64,000 bases of DNA from JBALVT01 sp036960305 (GCA_036960305.1 JBALWA010000016.1:16803-80802); one strand, 5' to 3'. Shown: positions 1 to 8,797, numbered from the stretch's first letter. Program-made: numbers and translations. Notes: generated by a model not told the origin, from the sequence alone.

Positions 1-1898
1 TGGACGGCGTATTTCAGGGCCGGTCAGGCCTGGGCATGTCAGATCTGACAGATATAGAACGCATCGAGGTACTACAGGGCCCGCAGGGGACTCTTTACGG
101 TAAAAACACCAATGCAGGTGCTATCAGCATTATAACCAAAGCACCGAACATAGAAGAATTTGAAGGCTACGTCGAAGGCTCAGCCGGAAATTATGGGATG
201 GGGAAAATCACCGTTTCCGCTTCAGGACCGCTGGGCGACACAGTGGCTTACCGCGTGTCGGGCAATGTCCACCAGCGCGATGGCTACTACGACAATGCCG
301 GCGGGGCCGACCTGAACGATGCCGATGACTGGAACCTGATTGGAAAAGTCCTGTGGGAGGCAACAGGCTCGCTCAGCTTTCTGCTTAGCGGCAGTCACGT
401 TGAACGCGATACCACCTGTTGCGGTGCAGATTCAACCCAAAGCGAGAGCGTGAATGAAGAGCTGGTAAAACAGGGTTTTGCATCCGACAAGAACGATGCT
501 TACGATTATAAGATCGCCACGGATGTCGACAGCCAGTTTGAGTTGGAAGCCGACAACCTGGCGATGACCATCGACTACGAGCAGGACTGGGGTTCTATCG
601 AATCGATCACCGCCTGGAACGATTATGATTACGTAACTTCCACTGACGTAGATCGCTCACAACTCGACATCCTGTCTATCAAAGGTGACCAGTCCGCTGG
701 CGATTCGATATCACAGGAACTCCGACTGAGCTCGGAGATCGGCGACAGCGTGGAGTACCAACTCGGCTTGTTTTATTACCAGCAAACCACCAAACGCGGC
801 ACCGGTGAACAGTTCGTAACTATTGGCGAGGACTTTCTGGCCGTCGCCGGACAACAGGACCTGGGGCTACCTGCACCTATTGGTTTTCTGGCAGCACCTG
901 GCGACTATATAGCTAGTCAAGCCGAGCTGGAAACCGAAACCTTTGCAGCCTTCGGCCAGGCAACCTGGCATATCGGCGATCGCTGGCATATTACTGGCGG
1001 ATTGCGCTGGAGCGACGAGGAAAAAACCGCCGACCTGTTCAGTACCACGGTATCAACTGCGCCATCTGAAGCCCTTTTGGGACGTTCTTTTCTCGACTCT
1101 TTCGCTACGCCTATCGACGCAGAATTTGAACGTTCCAATGACGAAGTGGACTGGTTACTGAACGCCAGCGCCGATATCGGCGACGACACCATGGTCTTCA
1201 TCAGCGCCGCCACCGGCACCAAGTCAGGTGGTTTCAATAGCGTCAGCGGTACTGTCGATGATCGCGAATTCGACCCGGAATTCACAACGAGCTATGAACT
1301 TGGGGTCAAGTCGACCCTGCTGGACTCTAGACTACGAGTGAACACCACTGCTTTCTATACCGTGGTTGAGGACTACCAATCGCTACAGCAACTTGAATTG
1401 GGTGGCACATTTGTCAGCAATCTGGGCGAGGTAAAGTCTTCAGGCGTAGATTTTTATCTGGAGGCACTTCCCCTACCCAACCTGACGCTGACTGCCGGGC
1501 TTATCTACATGCACGACTATGAGGTGACTAAAGGTGTGGATAAAGGATTGGCGCTGCCCTATACCGCCGAGTTTAGCGGCAACTTGTCCGCCACATTCGT
1601 CCTGCCATTGGCAGACGGCGCTACGTATATACGTGCCGATTACGCGTACATGGGCGACCATACAACCAATGTAGCCGGCGAAGAAGACTTGCAGCCGAAA
1701 GACTACGACAACAGAAACCTGCTTAACATGAAGGTCGGGTGGCGCAACGACAACTGGAACATATCCGTCTGGGGCAAGAACCTGACAGAAGACGAGTATG
1801 CGCAACAGACTGCCAATACCCTGCCCGTCACGGGAATGGACGCCTACTTTCTGGCGCCACCGCGTACTTACGGTGCTACCCTGCGCTATGACTTCTGA
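1..1898 (+). CDS. TonB-dependent receptor, 5'-truncated by window edge
   Basis: Outer-membrane TonB-dependent receptor for energised uptake of a large or scarce ligand. The frame is already open at base 3, so the signal peptide, TonB box and start of the plug lie outside the window. The first visible residues are the plug segment, with the family motif IERIEVLQGPQGTLYGKNT. The rest is a 22-strand barrel ending in the typical aromatic terminus (LRYDF). The in-frame ATG at 36 is only an internal methionine. No substrate can be assigned. The closest architecture in the window is the other two receptors (3644-5899 and 14653-16962), which share the plug motif. Family assignment is very secure. Confidence 0.95.
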   Translation, partial: DGVFQGRSGLGMSDLTDIERIEVLQGPQGTLYGKNTNAGAISIITKAPNIEEFEGYVEGSAGNYGMGKITVSASGPLGDTVAYRVSGNVHQRDGYYDNAGGADLNDADDWNLIGKVLWEATGSLSFLLSGSHVERDTTCCGADSTQSESVNEELVKQGFASDKNDAYDYKIATDVDSQFELEADNLAMTIDYEQDWGSIESITAWNDYDYVTSTDVDRSQLDILSIKGDQSAGDSISQELRLSSEIGDSVEYQLGLFYYQQTTKRGTGEQFVTIGEDFLAVAGQQDLGLPAPIGFLAAPGDYIASQAELETETFAAFGQATWHIGDRWHITGGLRWSDEEKTADLFSTTVSTAPSEALLGRSFLDSFATPIDAEFERSNDEVDWLLNASADIGDDTMVFISAATGTKSGGFNSVSGTVDDREFDPEFTTSYELGVKSTLLDSRLRVNTTAFYTVVEDYQSLQQLELGGTFVSNLGEVKSSGVDFYLEALPLPNLTLTAGLIYMHDYEVTKGVDKGLALPYTAEFSGNLSATFVLPLADGATYIRADYAYMGDHTTNVAGEEDLQPKDYDNRNLLNMKVGWRNDNWNISVWGKNLTEDEYAQQTANTLPVTGMDAYFLAPPRTYGATLRYDF

Positions 1899-1950
1899 TA
1901 CATCCAGAGACGGAGCGCTCCGCTAACACGGGCGTTCTCACCTGGTGTCG

Positions 1951-2052
1951 TTAAAGCGCTTGACCCAACTGCATCAGGCCTGCCAAACCTCCAGGCGCTG
2001 GTTGCGCAGTGATAGCGGGGAGGAGCACCAGAGTTTTAAGGACTTTATTCAT
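1951..2052 (-). CDS. possible 33-residue ORF or N-terminal gene stub
   Basis: A short reading frame begins MNKVLKTLVLLPAIT and ends LGQAL. It is preceded by a good ribosome binding site (GAGGAAAGAAG just before the ATG). The start looks like a signal peptide, but there is no mature domain. It sits in a patch of gene debris between the receptor and the small lysine-rich gene. It could therefore be the surviving 5' end of an exported-protein gene that lost its body, or a true microprotein. I do not recognise a family. Confidence 0.3.
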   Translation of the reverse strand: MNKVLKTLVLLPAITAQPAPGGLAGLMQLGQAL

Positions 2053-2116
2053 CTTCTTTCCTCTTCATTCATGCCACCGTCGAGGAACGTATAGTATGGG
2101 TGGGTCACCTCAGAGC

Positions 2117-2245
2117 CTATTGACAGTCAGTGATGTCTTTCAATAAGTTCCCGAGATTGAACGGCACTTCAATCCCGGCTGCCATACCAGGCTGGTCACC
2201 ATCGGAGATGTTCACGATGTGCGTCTCGTAGGTGGAGAACAAGCT
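2117..2245 (-). pseudogene. orphan C-terminal fragment, unknown family
   Basis: A minus-strand frame of about 40 codons with protein-like composition runs into a TAG stop at 2117-2119. It contains ETHIVNISDGDQPGMAAG and then IEVPFNLGNLLKDITDC. There is no start codon with a ribosome binding site, and the frame abuts a transposase remnant on the opposite strand. I read it as the tail of a gene whose body has been deleted. The family is not recognised and chance coding is possible. Confidence 0.28.
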
Positions 2246-2402
2246 CCGAGAATATCAGAACCACTACAATGAGAGCCGAACTCATTCCGGGCGGGATGGC
2301 GATACTCCAATAGAAATCCCCCGTAATAAGGACGTTGATATTAATAAGTACAGCTGGGAGAAGCACTGCCGCGGATTATTTGAATTACCGATTGCCGCTT
2401 GA
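2232..2402 (+). pseudogene. C-terminal remnant of an IS3-like integrase-core transposase
   Basis: An open frame of 56 codons with no upstream domain encodes the end of an integrase-core (rve) transposase. It shows LREYQNHYNESRTHSGRDG, matching the usual '..YN..R.H..L.G.TP' segment, followed by DTPIE and the common terminus HCRGLFELPIAA. A TAG immediately precedes the open part, and none of the DDE catalytic residues before the last helix remain. The element is dead. It directly abuts the next remnant at 2409. Confidence 0.6.
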
Positions 2403-2408
2403 ATTGGG

Positions 2409-2678
2409 AATTCGCCAGGGACAGGTTCGGTATGGACACTGATTCCTGCGGCGGTGGCATCAATCATCGCGGTGATTAGAACCGTACTTGAAGACCAGAC
2501 TTTACAGGAAGAGTTGCCGGGCTATCGAGACTATGCGCAACGCGTGCGCTCCTTGCTTTGTCCACCTACCGCCAACGTTAACGAGAGGCCGCTTCTGGCC
2601 CCCAATGCCGTAGCCGGCCAGATTATGCTAGATTTAGCGCATGTGTTGGGCTGCCGGTTGAGCCCACAGTCCCCATAG
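2409..2678 (+). pseudogene. C-terminal remnant of an isoprenylcysteine methyltransferase-like membrane protein
   Basis: The frame encodes a short hydrophobic stretch (WTLIPAAVASIIAVI) followed by RTVLEDQTLQEELPGYRDYA and QRVR. This is the diagnostic C-terminal motif of the phospholipid/isoprenylcysteine carboxyl methyltransferase (ICMT/PEMT) family. The family's N-terminal transmembrane helices are absent. After QRVR the reading departs from the family (normally followed by ..L.PG.W), which indicates a further frameshift or fusion. An open GTG-initiated frame exists from 2454 but lacks a ribosome binding site. I call it debris, not a gene. Confidence 0.55.
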
Positions 2679-2711
2679 CGACCATCGAAAAACTCAATGG
2701 CCGTCTCGCAC

Positions 2712-2828
2712 CTAATTCCCTAAAACATTGGCTGCGGATTTCTTTGCTGCCTTTGCCGCTTTCTTCTCTTTTGCTGTTAGAAGTGGTTTCTTCTTGGTAT
2801 TTTTTTTACTGTCTTGTCCTTTACTCAT
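2712..2828 (-). CDS. 38-residue lysine/alanine-rich microprotein
   Basis: A complete small gene: ATG at 2828, TAG at 2712-2714, and a strong ribosome binding site (GAGGAAGG, 6 bases before the ATG). The product starts MSKGQDSKKNTKKK and continues with PLLTAKEKKAAKAAKK, giving a highly basic, probably disordered or helical peptide. Short MSKGQD-KK proteins of this kind recur in Proteobacteria as hypothetical proteins. That statement is from memory and was not checked by search. A nucleic-acid-binding role would fit the charge but is speculation. Confidence 0.6.
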   Translation of the reverse strand: MSKGQDSKKNTKKKPLLTAKEKKAAKAAKKSAANVLGN

Positions 2829-3099
2829 GATACCTTCCTCTTGAGGTAACCTCTAAACCCAAAGTCAGTTTGAGCCAACCTAAGGACCGTGGCTACGCAG
2901 TGAGCTGTATCCAAACAGCCAATTCGATGCGAAACAATATCAGTATGGCCCTATGGACGATCAATTGATAGAAATGACTTTCATATGTTGTTCGCTATGT
3001 GCATCAAAACCTATTATTGGCACATACTACAGATATTACCTATATCCAGGGTACTAACAAGTTAAAAATCAAGAACGAAAGAATTCCTATCAAACTATT

Positions 3100-3524
3100 T
3101 CAGGCAACCGCCCTGCTCCACTCATTGAACGCACTGATCCTGAGTTTTCGATAGTGTTCAATTCTGACCAAGTGCCTTCCAAGGTAGCAGCAGCTCCATC
3201 CCGTTTGGCCTGAAGATACACGTCGACGACTTCACCATCCTGGTCCACCGCCCGCCAGAGGCAATGCTGCTTGCCGTTGATCTTCACGAAGACTTCATCG
3301 ATGTAGAAAGTGTCGCCGTACCCTCTGTGCTTTCGCTTCAATCTCCGAGCGTAAAGAGCGCCAAATTTGATACACCAGAGGCGGATGGCCTCTCTGGATA
3401 AGGTGATACCTCGTTCGGCTAGCAGATCTTCAATATCGCGGTGACTGAGATTGAATCGATAGTAGAGCCAGACTGCGTAACTGATGATGTCGGATGGGAA
3501 ACGGTGGCGTTTATAAGTATTCAT
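3100..3524 (-). pseudogene. IS6-family transposase, internally deleted
   Basis: The first 100 or so codons are a normal IS6-family (IS26-like) transposase start: MNTYKRHRFPSDIISYAVWL, the helix-turn-helix ending LSREAIRLWCIKFG, and the first catalytic Asp in FYIDEVFVKING. After AKRDGAAA the frame breaks. A different frame (ending at TGA 3100-3102) carries the genuine family C-terminus, RHLVRIEHYRKL then RISAFNEWSRAVA. The second Asp and the Glu of the DDE triad are missing, so a middle block of roughly 80-100 codons has been deleted with a frameshift. If the first frame is read through, it stays open to 3090. No convincing terminal inverted repeats were found. Confidence 0.8.
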
Positions 3525-3591
3525 GAACCGATGCTACCAACATCAGTGCTTTAAATTGGCAAAACCTCTTGAGCACGCACCAGGTGCAAGA

Positions 3592-3623
3592 CAAAAAAAA
3601 CCCGCTTTTTAAAGCGGGTTTAA
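3592..3623 (-). terminator. rho-independent terminator of the TonB receptor gene
   Basis: On the minus strand, 20-50 bases after the receptor stop codon, the sequence reads AAACCCGCTTTAAAAAGCGGG followed by a run of eight T. The arms AAACCCGCTT and AAGCGGGTTT pair perfectly around a short A-rich loop. This is a textbook intrinsic terminator. It also separates the receptor from the IS6 remnant downstream. Confidence 0.9.
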
Positions 3624-3643
3624 ACCGTTTTCCATAACAGGTT

Positions 3644-5899
3644 CTAAAACGCCAGGCTGAGCTCCACACCATACTGCTCTGGAGAGTTGTAATTACCCCA
3701 GGACGAAAGACCAATATCGACAACACGCGCATAGCGCTCATTGCCGATATTGCGGCCGTAAACACTCACTCTGTAGTGCTCTCCAAACATCAGATCAAGA
3801 CTGGCGTTATGGAAACCGGCAGACTCTACAAGGCCTTTAGGGTTGTTGTTCAGGATTGTGTGGTATTCATCACGCCACCGGTACGTATAGTGCGCGCCGA
3901 GTTCTCCAAAGCTCAAGGGCAGAAAGTAATCCAGACCCAGGCCTATGTTTGTCTCCGGTGCATTACGTAGTTCCAGGTCTGAGTTATCCACTATATTACC
4001 CTCGAGGTCCGATACGATAAACTCGGTGAATTCAGCATCGATGATACCGAGGTTGAAGAACGCGGATAAGCCACCCGTTATTTGTGCCGTAAACTCCAGC
4101 TCCACGCCGGCTATCTCAGCATCAGCCGCATTCAGCACGATGGTGGTGATATTGCCGTTGCCCTGATTGACAATCACTTCTTCCTGTTTGTCTGTGTATT
4201 CGCTGTAAAAGGCAGTCGCGTTAAAGCGAAGGCGGTTATCAAACCACTCACTCTTCATGCCTATTTCATATGTGTCCACATATTCCGGGTCGTATGAATT
4301 TATATCGTCGACATCCTGAGTACGAGCGTAAAACCCACCGCTTTTGAATCCACTGGAGAAAGAACCGAACACCATGAAGTCATCTCTTATGTCATAGCTT
4401 AACGCAACACGTGGCGAAAACTCGGTCCAATCTTCTTTAAAGTCTAGATCCGGCCCAGGTGCAGCGATCTCTATTCTCATAGGATTAAGCATAAACCCGG
4501 GAACGGCCGTTGTTAACTTTCGTTCTTCCTGAGTTACACGCCCCCCGAGGTTCAAAAGTAAGCGGTCAGTCAGTTGCCAATCCACGGATGCAAAAGCAGC
4601 ATAAGAAGTATTTTCTCCTGTGCCGTCCAGTTGCTGGGAAGCTGCACCAGGCCATAGCCCACCTTCTGCTCCTAAGGCAGGCACGATGTAATACCACATA
4701 TCGTAGGATTCCTGGAACTGATCGTATTCCGAGTTCCAGTAGTACAATCCAGCCGTCAGGTTAATGTTGTCGTTGATGTTGCCGTTAATGCGAAGCTCCT
4801 GGCTGAATTGTTCGTACTCCTGGCTCGCCTCAATGTAAAGAAGCTCCAACTGGCTTGCATCGTATTCACCGCGGAAGTCTTCTTCTCTATCCACATAGCC
4901 AGTAACAGAGGTAAGAGCCCAGTCTCCTATGGCCCAGTTCATGGTCAGGTTGTAGTAATCGTTGGTAGTTTCCGATGTGTTTGGCTCGTTTACCGAACTG
5001 TTGTCTTCGCCACTTTCTGTATCAAATTCCTGACAGCCGCTACCGATGGGCGCGCCGCTGGCATCTCCTGGAATTGCTCCCAGTGATAATAAGCAAGCGT
5101 AGTTGCTACTGTCATTGAAATTGGCGTAGGCACCCACATCGGAGTCATCTTCAACACGTTCAGCAGTAAAGGAAATGTCGAAGTTATCAGTGAAATTAAA
5201 GGCCACGGTAGCACCAAACTGTTGGTAGTCTACGATGCCAATGTCATCACCAATATAATTGTTTTCTACAAAGCCATCGTGCTCGTTCTTATTGGCATAA
5301 AACTTCAGGCCGCCCTTGTCCGTCAGGGGCATATTAACAATCGCTTGAACTTCCTTCATGTCCCAACTGCCTGCACCTATTTTTGCCTTAACTCCCCACT
5401 CTTTGGTGGGGGCGGAGCGAATAACATTGAGTGCGCCCGCAGTCGTGTTTTTACCAAATAGGGTGCCTTGTGGCCCCCTCAATACTTCGATGCGCTCCAT
5501 ATCGAAGTTGTTCAGCACGCCACCGGCTATAACGCCCATATAGACGCCATCGAGAATGACACCTGCCGGTGGATCAATACTCTTGTCAGTATCCTGAAAG
5601 CTAATGCCACGAATCGAAATTGACACACCATTATTGGAACCAATTTTGTCGATATTTACGTTCGGCACATAGTTCTGCACGTCTCGCATATCTTTCAGGG
5701 TGGATCTTTTGAGCTGTTCAGAAAGGGAAGTGACTGAAACGGGGATATCCTGCATGGACTCCTCTCTTTTCCGGGCGGTAACAATCACTTCTTCAAGTCT
5801 GAGGCTTTCCGTCTGTGCAACGACTAGCGTCGTTGTGCCAGAACAGACCGTTGCCACGCTTGCGGCCAATACAGTTTTCACCAGGTAATTTTTATTCAT
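3644..5899 (-). CDS. TonB-dependent receptor
   Basis: Complete 751-residue outer-membrane receptor. A signal peptide (residues 1-29, ending VVAQ) is followed by the TonB box region LEEVIVTARKREESMQDIP. The plug motif MERIEVLRGPQGTLFGKNT comes around residues 130-155, and a long barrel ends in VELSLAF. The start at 5899 is supported by the GAGGAATAA ribosome binding site. The gene is monocistronic: a strong terminator lies just downstream and a 520-base non-coding or debris region lies upstream with a perfect palindrome (6064-6082). A FecR/sigma-type N-terminal signalling extension is absent. The ligand is unknown. Related receptors in marine gammaproteobacteria are often tied to uptake of lipophilic or aromatic compounds, which would suit the neighbourhood. 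Confidence 0.96.
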   Translation of the reverse strand: MNKNYLVKTVLAASVATVCSGTTTLVVAQTESLRLEEVIVTARKREESMQDIPVSVTSLSEQLKRSTLKDMRDVQNYVPNVNIDKIGSNNGVSISIRGISFQDTDKSIDPPAGVILDGVYMGVIAGGVLNNFDMERIEVLRGPQGTLFGKNTTAGALNVIRSAPTKEWGVKAKIGAGSWDMKEVQAIVNMPLTDKGGLKFYANKNEHDGFVENNYIGDDIGIVDYQQFGATVAFNFTDNFDISFTAERVEDDSDVGAYANFNDSSNYACLLSLGAIPGDASGAPIGSGCQEFDTESGEDNSSVNEPNTSETTNDYYNLTMNWAIGDWALTSVTGYVDREEDFRGEYDASQLELLYIEASQEYEQFSQELRINGNINDNINLTAGLYYWNSEYDQFQESYDMWYYIVPALGAEGGLWPGAASQQLDGTGENTSYAAFASVDWQLTDRLLLNLGGRVTQEERKLTTAVPGFMLNPMRIEIAAPGPDLDFKEDWTEFSPRVALSYDIRDDFMVFGSFSSGFKSGGFYARTQDVDDINSYDPEYVDTYEIGMKSEWFDNRLRFNATAFYSEYTDKQEEVIVNQGNGNITTIVLNAADAEIAGVELEFTAQITGGLSAFFNLGIIDAEFTEFIVSDLEGNIVDNSDLELRNAPETNIGLGLDYFLPLSFGELGAHYTYRWRDEYHTILNNNPKGLVESAGFHNASLDLMFGEHYRVSVYGRNIGNERYARVVDIGLSSWGNYNSPEQYGVELSLAF

Positions 5900-6063
5900 T
5901 TATTCCTCGCTCATAGTTAACAAAAGTGATCGCCGCCTGGGAGTGACCTTAGCTACCGGAAAAGATTTCACCCAGCCGGGCACCCCGGGGGCATGTGTTC
6001 TCGATTTAGCAGCTTGTACCGGCAGGATTGCTTTTTTATCTATTTATACAATAAGCCGGACAA

Positions 6064-6082
6064 ACTGTTTTTATAAAACAGT
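6064..6082. promoter_or_regulatory. perfect palindrome upstream of TonB receptor
   Basis: The sequence ACTGTTTT-TAT-AAAACAGT has two perfect 8-base arms about 165 bases before the receptor start on the minus strand. On the minus strand a TATAAA lies about 20 bases downstream of it, so it could be an operator near the receptor promoter. It lacks the GC-rich stem expected of a terminator. No regulator family can be named from this sequence alone. Confidence 0.4.
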
Positions 6083-6127
6083 ACAACTTGTTTTTATTTT
6101 AAGGGACAGTCATTCAAAAGGCAACGG

Positions 6128-6283
6128 TTAGTAGCCTTTATCTGGCTTGAGGTAAGTGTCGAGGGGGTAGCTGTCCCTGGCGAGCTGGGAATTTCTCAAT
6201 AGATTCATAACCTTAGATGTTACGACCTCCCATCCGAGGTTAAGGTCCATCAGACGAAATCTAGCCTGGAAGACCCAGCCGGC
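6128..6283 (-). pseudogene. orphan C-terminal fragment, unknown family
   Basis: A minus-strand frame of about 51 codons has strongly protein-like composition: GWVFQARFRLMDLNLGWEVV, then MNLLRNSQLARDSYPLDTYL, ending KPDKGY and TAA at 6128-6130. It begins immediately after an in-frame TAG and has no ribosome binding site. It is most likely the preserved 3' end of a deleted gene. The internal ATG could give a 41-residue peptide, but there is no translation signal. The rest of the 5900-6418 interval holds only regulatory sequence for the flanking genes. Confidence 0.33.
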
Positions 6284-6418
6284 CTAGCACCGTAGGTAGG
6301 GGGGGTCATTACATTAGTATCGAAATTTTCCTTCAAAGTGGAGAACCTTTAAATTCCGAGTATTTGTCTACGATTTTAATTATCATTCAATGCTACTAAT
6401 CCTTACAGAGTTGAAGTC

Positions 6419-7243
6419 ATGCAATCAATTATTGCTCAAATGCAGGTCTTGCCAGAAATCGATGTCGAAGCAGAGGTTACTCGGCGAGTCGATTTTATAA
6501 AGTCTCAGCTCAAAGGAGCCCGACTACGGACCCTGGTGTTAGGTATTAGTGGCGGTATTGATTCATGTACTTTGGGCCGACTTGCGCAGCTAGCGGTAGA
6601 TCAATTGAATAGTGAAGGCGAAGATGACTATCAGTTTGTCGCCGTCCGGCTGCCTTACAATGTGCAAGAAGACGAAGCAGACGCGCAGTCGTCTATTGAT
6701 TTTATTCAACCCAGTCAGGCACTTTCAGTCAATGTACAGCCCGGTGCTGATGCTATTCATAATGAGACCTGTCAGGCCATGCAAAAAAATGGACTGCTGA
6801 GCGCTAGTGACAGCAAACAGGATTTTGTGAAAGGTAATGTAAAGGCGCGCACACGCATGGTGATCCAGTATGAGGTTGCTGGAATGATGGATGGTTTAGT
6901 GTTGGGGACGGATCACTCAGCGGAGAACATTACCGGTTTTTATACCAAGTATGGTGACGGGGCCTGCGATTTGGCGCCACTGTTTGGCCTCAACAAACGC
7001 CAGGTCAGGCAAGTTGCCGATTACCTGGGTGCCCCTTCTCATATCGTGCACAAAGCGCCCACCGCAGATTTAGAGTCATTATCGCCGCAAAAATCCGACG
7101 AACAGGCTCTGGGAATGAGCTATGATCAAATCGATGACTTTCTTGAGGGGAAACCCGTAGACCCAGAAGTGTCACAGAGGCTGGTCGATATTTTTGAAAA
7201 GACGCAACACAAGCGGACTCCGATCCCTACTATTTATGATTGA
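6419..7243 (+). CDS. nadE: ammonia-dependent NAD+ synthetase
   Basis: Catalyses the last step of NAD+ biosynthesis: deamido-NAD + ATP + NH3 gives NAD+. At 274 residues it matches the short, ammonia-dependent NadE without a glutaminase domain. The ATP-pyrophosphatase P-loop SGGIDS is at residues 44-49. The NAD-site segment GLVLGTDHSAENITGFYTKY and the loop GDGACDLAPLFGLNKRQVR are intact. A C-terminal TPIPTIYD-like end is usual for the family. The start ATG has only a weak AGAGTTGAAG Shine-Dalgarno. The gene stands alone between divergent and convergent neighbours. This is a housekeeping assignment with high certainty. Confidence 0.96.
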   Translation: MQSIIAQMQVLPEIDVEAEVTRRVDFIKSQLKGARLRTLVLGISGGIDSCTLGRLAQLAVDQLNSEGEDDYQFVAVRLPYNVQEDEADAQSSIDFIQPSQALSVNVQPGADAIHNETCQAMQKNGLLSASDSKQDFVKGNVKARTRMVIQYEVAGMMDGLVLGTDHSAENITGFYTKYGDGACDLAPLFGLNKRQVRQVADYLGAPSHIVHKAPTADLESLSPQKSDEQALGMSYDQIDDFLEGKPVDPEVSQRLVDIFEKTQHKRTPIPTIYD

Positions 7244-7280
7244 TGAATAATCTGGAAGTGTGCAGGGCCCTGTCCCATTA

Positions 7281-7889
7281 TCAGCAAGGATTGACGGCTT
7301 TTATGATTTTCACCACATCCAGGAACAGGTTGTTGACCTCGCGTAGTTGAAACCCCGCCTCCTCAACATTTGCCACCGTGGTGCGGTTCATATCAGGCCC
7401 AATTTTACTGGTGAGGATAGTCATTAGGTTCATCATGCTTTTAAAAGGATAGTAGCTCGACCCTGTATGTTCGAACATGAATAGTTCGCCGCCGGGTTTG
7501 AGTACACGTCGCAACTGGCGCAAGCCGTCTACTGGGCGCGGTACCGAGCAGAATGTACACGAGGTGAACACCTGGTCAAAACTATTGTCCTCAAAGGACA
7601 TGTCATGCACATCCATTAACTGGGCCTGTATTTCACCGTCGTACGCAGCTAGCCGCGGTTGTGCCACCTCCAGCATCTTTGAACTGATGTCGATGGCGGT
7701 GATAGTCTTGCCGTTTGGAAAGGTCGGTATATCCAAACCTGTGCCGAGGGCAAGAAACAATATTTTACCTTCCATGTGACTGAACAACGTCTCTTTAGAA
7801 GGCTGCCAGCGGTCTTCCGCACCCCTGCCTGCCATTACATCGAAGTTAGGTGCCACCTTATCCCACTTCGCTTGTGTTATTGCATCCAT
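7281..7889 (-). CDS. class I SAM-dependent methyltransferase (PmtA/UbiE-like)
   Basis: A 202-residue methyltransferase. The SAM-binding motif I is LALGTGLDIPTFP and the acidic motif II is ITAIDISSKMLE. The post-motifs TFCSVPRPVDGLRQLRRVLK and PGGELFMFEHTGS resemble phosphatidylethanolamine N-methyltransferase (PmtA) and UbiE-type enzymes. The frame stays open to 8288, but the real start is the ATG at 7889, where the upstream gene's stop overlaps it (TGATG), implying translational coupling. Motif I has Leu-Ala in place of the usual Glu-Xaa-Gly start. The substrate is uncertain; a lipid or quinone acceptor is likely from the family. Confidence 0.85.
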   Translation of the reverse strand: MDAITQAKWDKVAPNFDVMAGRGAEDRWQPSKETLFSHMEGKILFLALGTGLDIPTFPNGKTITAIDISSKMLEVAQPRLAAYDGEIQAQLMDVHDMSFEDNSFDQVFTSCTFCSVPRPVDGLRQLRRVLKPGGELFMFEHTGSSYYPFKSMMNLMTILTSKIGPDMNRTTVANVEEAGFQLREVNNLFLDVVKIIKAVNPC

Positions 7890-8281
7890 CAGCTGCGCTC
7901 CTCTGTGCCGTAAGTTCGCGGCCCTCGCAATGCGGTATTGATAACCCATATCGCCACAATGCAAACGAGACCGCAGATGGCGCCATAAAATGAAGCAGTC
8001 GCAGCACCTATGGGGGCCATGGCGCACCACATGCCTACAACCATGCCACTGACCATGCCGGTAAACATCAGCGGCAGCATTACTTCCATGGCGCCGAACA
8101 GGATACCCAGGGGGAAAAACAGCACCAGGCCCACAATCATGCCGACGGCCATGGTGAAAAGCATCGTAAAAAACATGTTCCAGCCAGTGCCGACGATGGC
8201 CCAGCATAACCACCCGACAAGAAGGCCTACCAATACATTGCCGGCGAGGTCGCCAAAGACAAAATACAATCGTGAATCCAT
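7889..8281 (-). CDS. small glycine/methionine-rich membrane protein
   Basis: 130 residues with about four transmembrane segments rich in Gly and Met (for example MFFTMLFTMAVGMIVGLVLF and MLPLMFTGMVSGMVVGMWCA). The ribosome binding site AGGAG lies about 11 bases upstream of the ATG. Its stop codon overlaps the start of the methyltransferase gene, so the two are translated together. No family is recognised. GxxxG-like packing motifs suggest a compact helical bundle. The pairing with a probable lipid methyltransferase hints at an envelope role, which is inference only. Confidence 0.75.
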   Translation of the reverse strand: MDSRLYFVFGDLAGNVLVGLLVGWLCWAIVGTGWNMFFTMLFTMAVGMIVGLVLFFPLGILFGAMEVMLPLMFTGMVSGMVVGMWCAMAPIGAATASFYGAICGLVCIVAIWVINTALRGPRTYGTEERS

Positions 8282-8377
8282 TTTTCACTCACTCCTATAC
8301 ATTCTGATGGGCTTTCTGTCCCCCGGCACTTGCGGAGCCAGGCCACGATTTCCGAGACACGATCGTAGTGTGTAAGA

Positions 8378-8797
8378 CTACTTCAACACTTTCAGCGAGT
8401 CGGTATCGATGCCTTTTGTTGCACCCTTTACTGCTTTATCGATGTCATGATCAAGCGCCTTGTCAGCGTCTTTCGAAATTTTGTAACCAGCCGCGCCAGC
8501 TACAGCAGCATCCGCTTGCTTCTGTATTTTTATACCTTCCTTTTCACCGGCCAACCAACCCGCTCGATAATCTGCAGTTTCCTCAAATCGTTGTGTGTCT
8601 TTGACCATATGTTCGAGGTAATTCCCCGCTTCTTTCATTCCGCTATGTCGACCATCGTGGAAGCCAGTAATGTAAGCTTCGCCTTTGCCCGACTCTCGTA
8701 GAGTCGTGTCGCTAGCTTGACAACCCGCTACCAGCAACGCCAGAATCAAAAATACAAACCTGCTCAAAGCCTTTAGTCTTAGTGTGACCAACATCAT
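8378..8797 (-). CDS. small lipoprotein, hypothetical
   Basis: 139 residues from the ATG at 8797, chosen because AAGGAG lies 7 bases before it; an upstream in-frame ATG at 8857 has no such site. The N-terminus is a lipoprotein signal with the lipobox LVAGC. The mature part is charged and mostly helical (YRAGWLAGEKEGIKIQKQAD), with an alanine/glycine-rich stretch AAVAGAAGYKI. There is no Asp at +2 to suggest inner-membrane retention (Gln instead), so an outer-membrane location is expected. Family unknown. It has 96 bases of separation from the membrane-protein gene downstream. Confidence 0.75.
   Translation of the reverse strand: MMLVTLRLKALSRFVFLILALLVAGCQASDTTLRESGKGEAYITGFHDGRHSGMKEAGNYLEHMVKDTQRFEETADYRAGWLAGEKEGIKIQKQADAAVAGAAGYKISKDADKALDHDIDKAVKGATKGIDTDSLKVLK

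Noticed and set aside
3525..3575. terminal inverted repeat of the IS6 remnant
   Set aside because: The expected GG(T/C)..TTTGC-type end could not be matched on the other side, so no element boundary is claimed.
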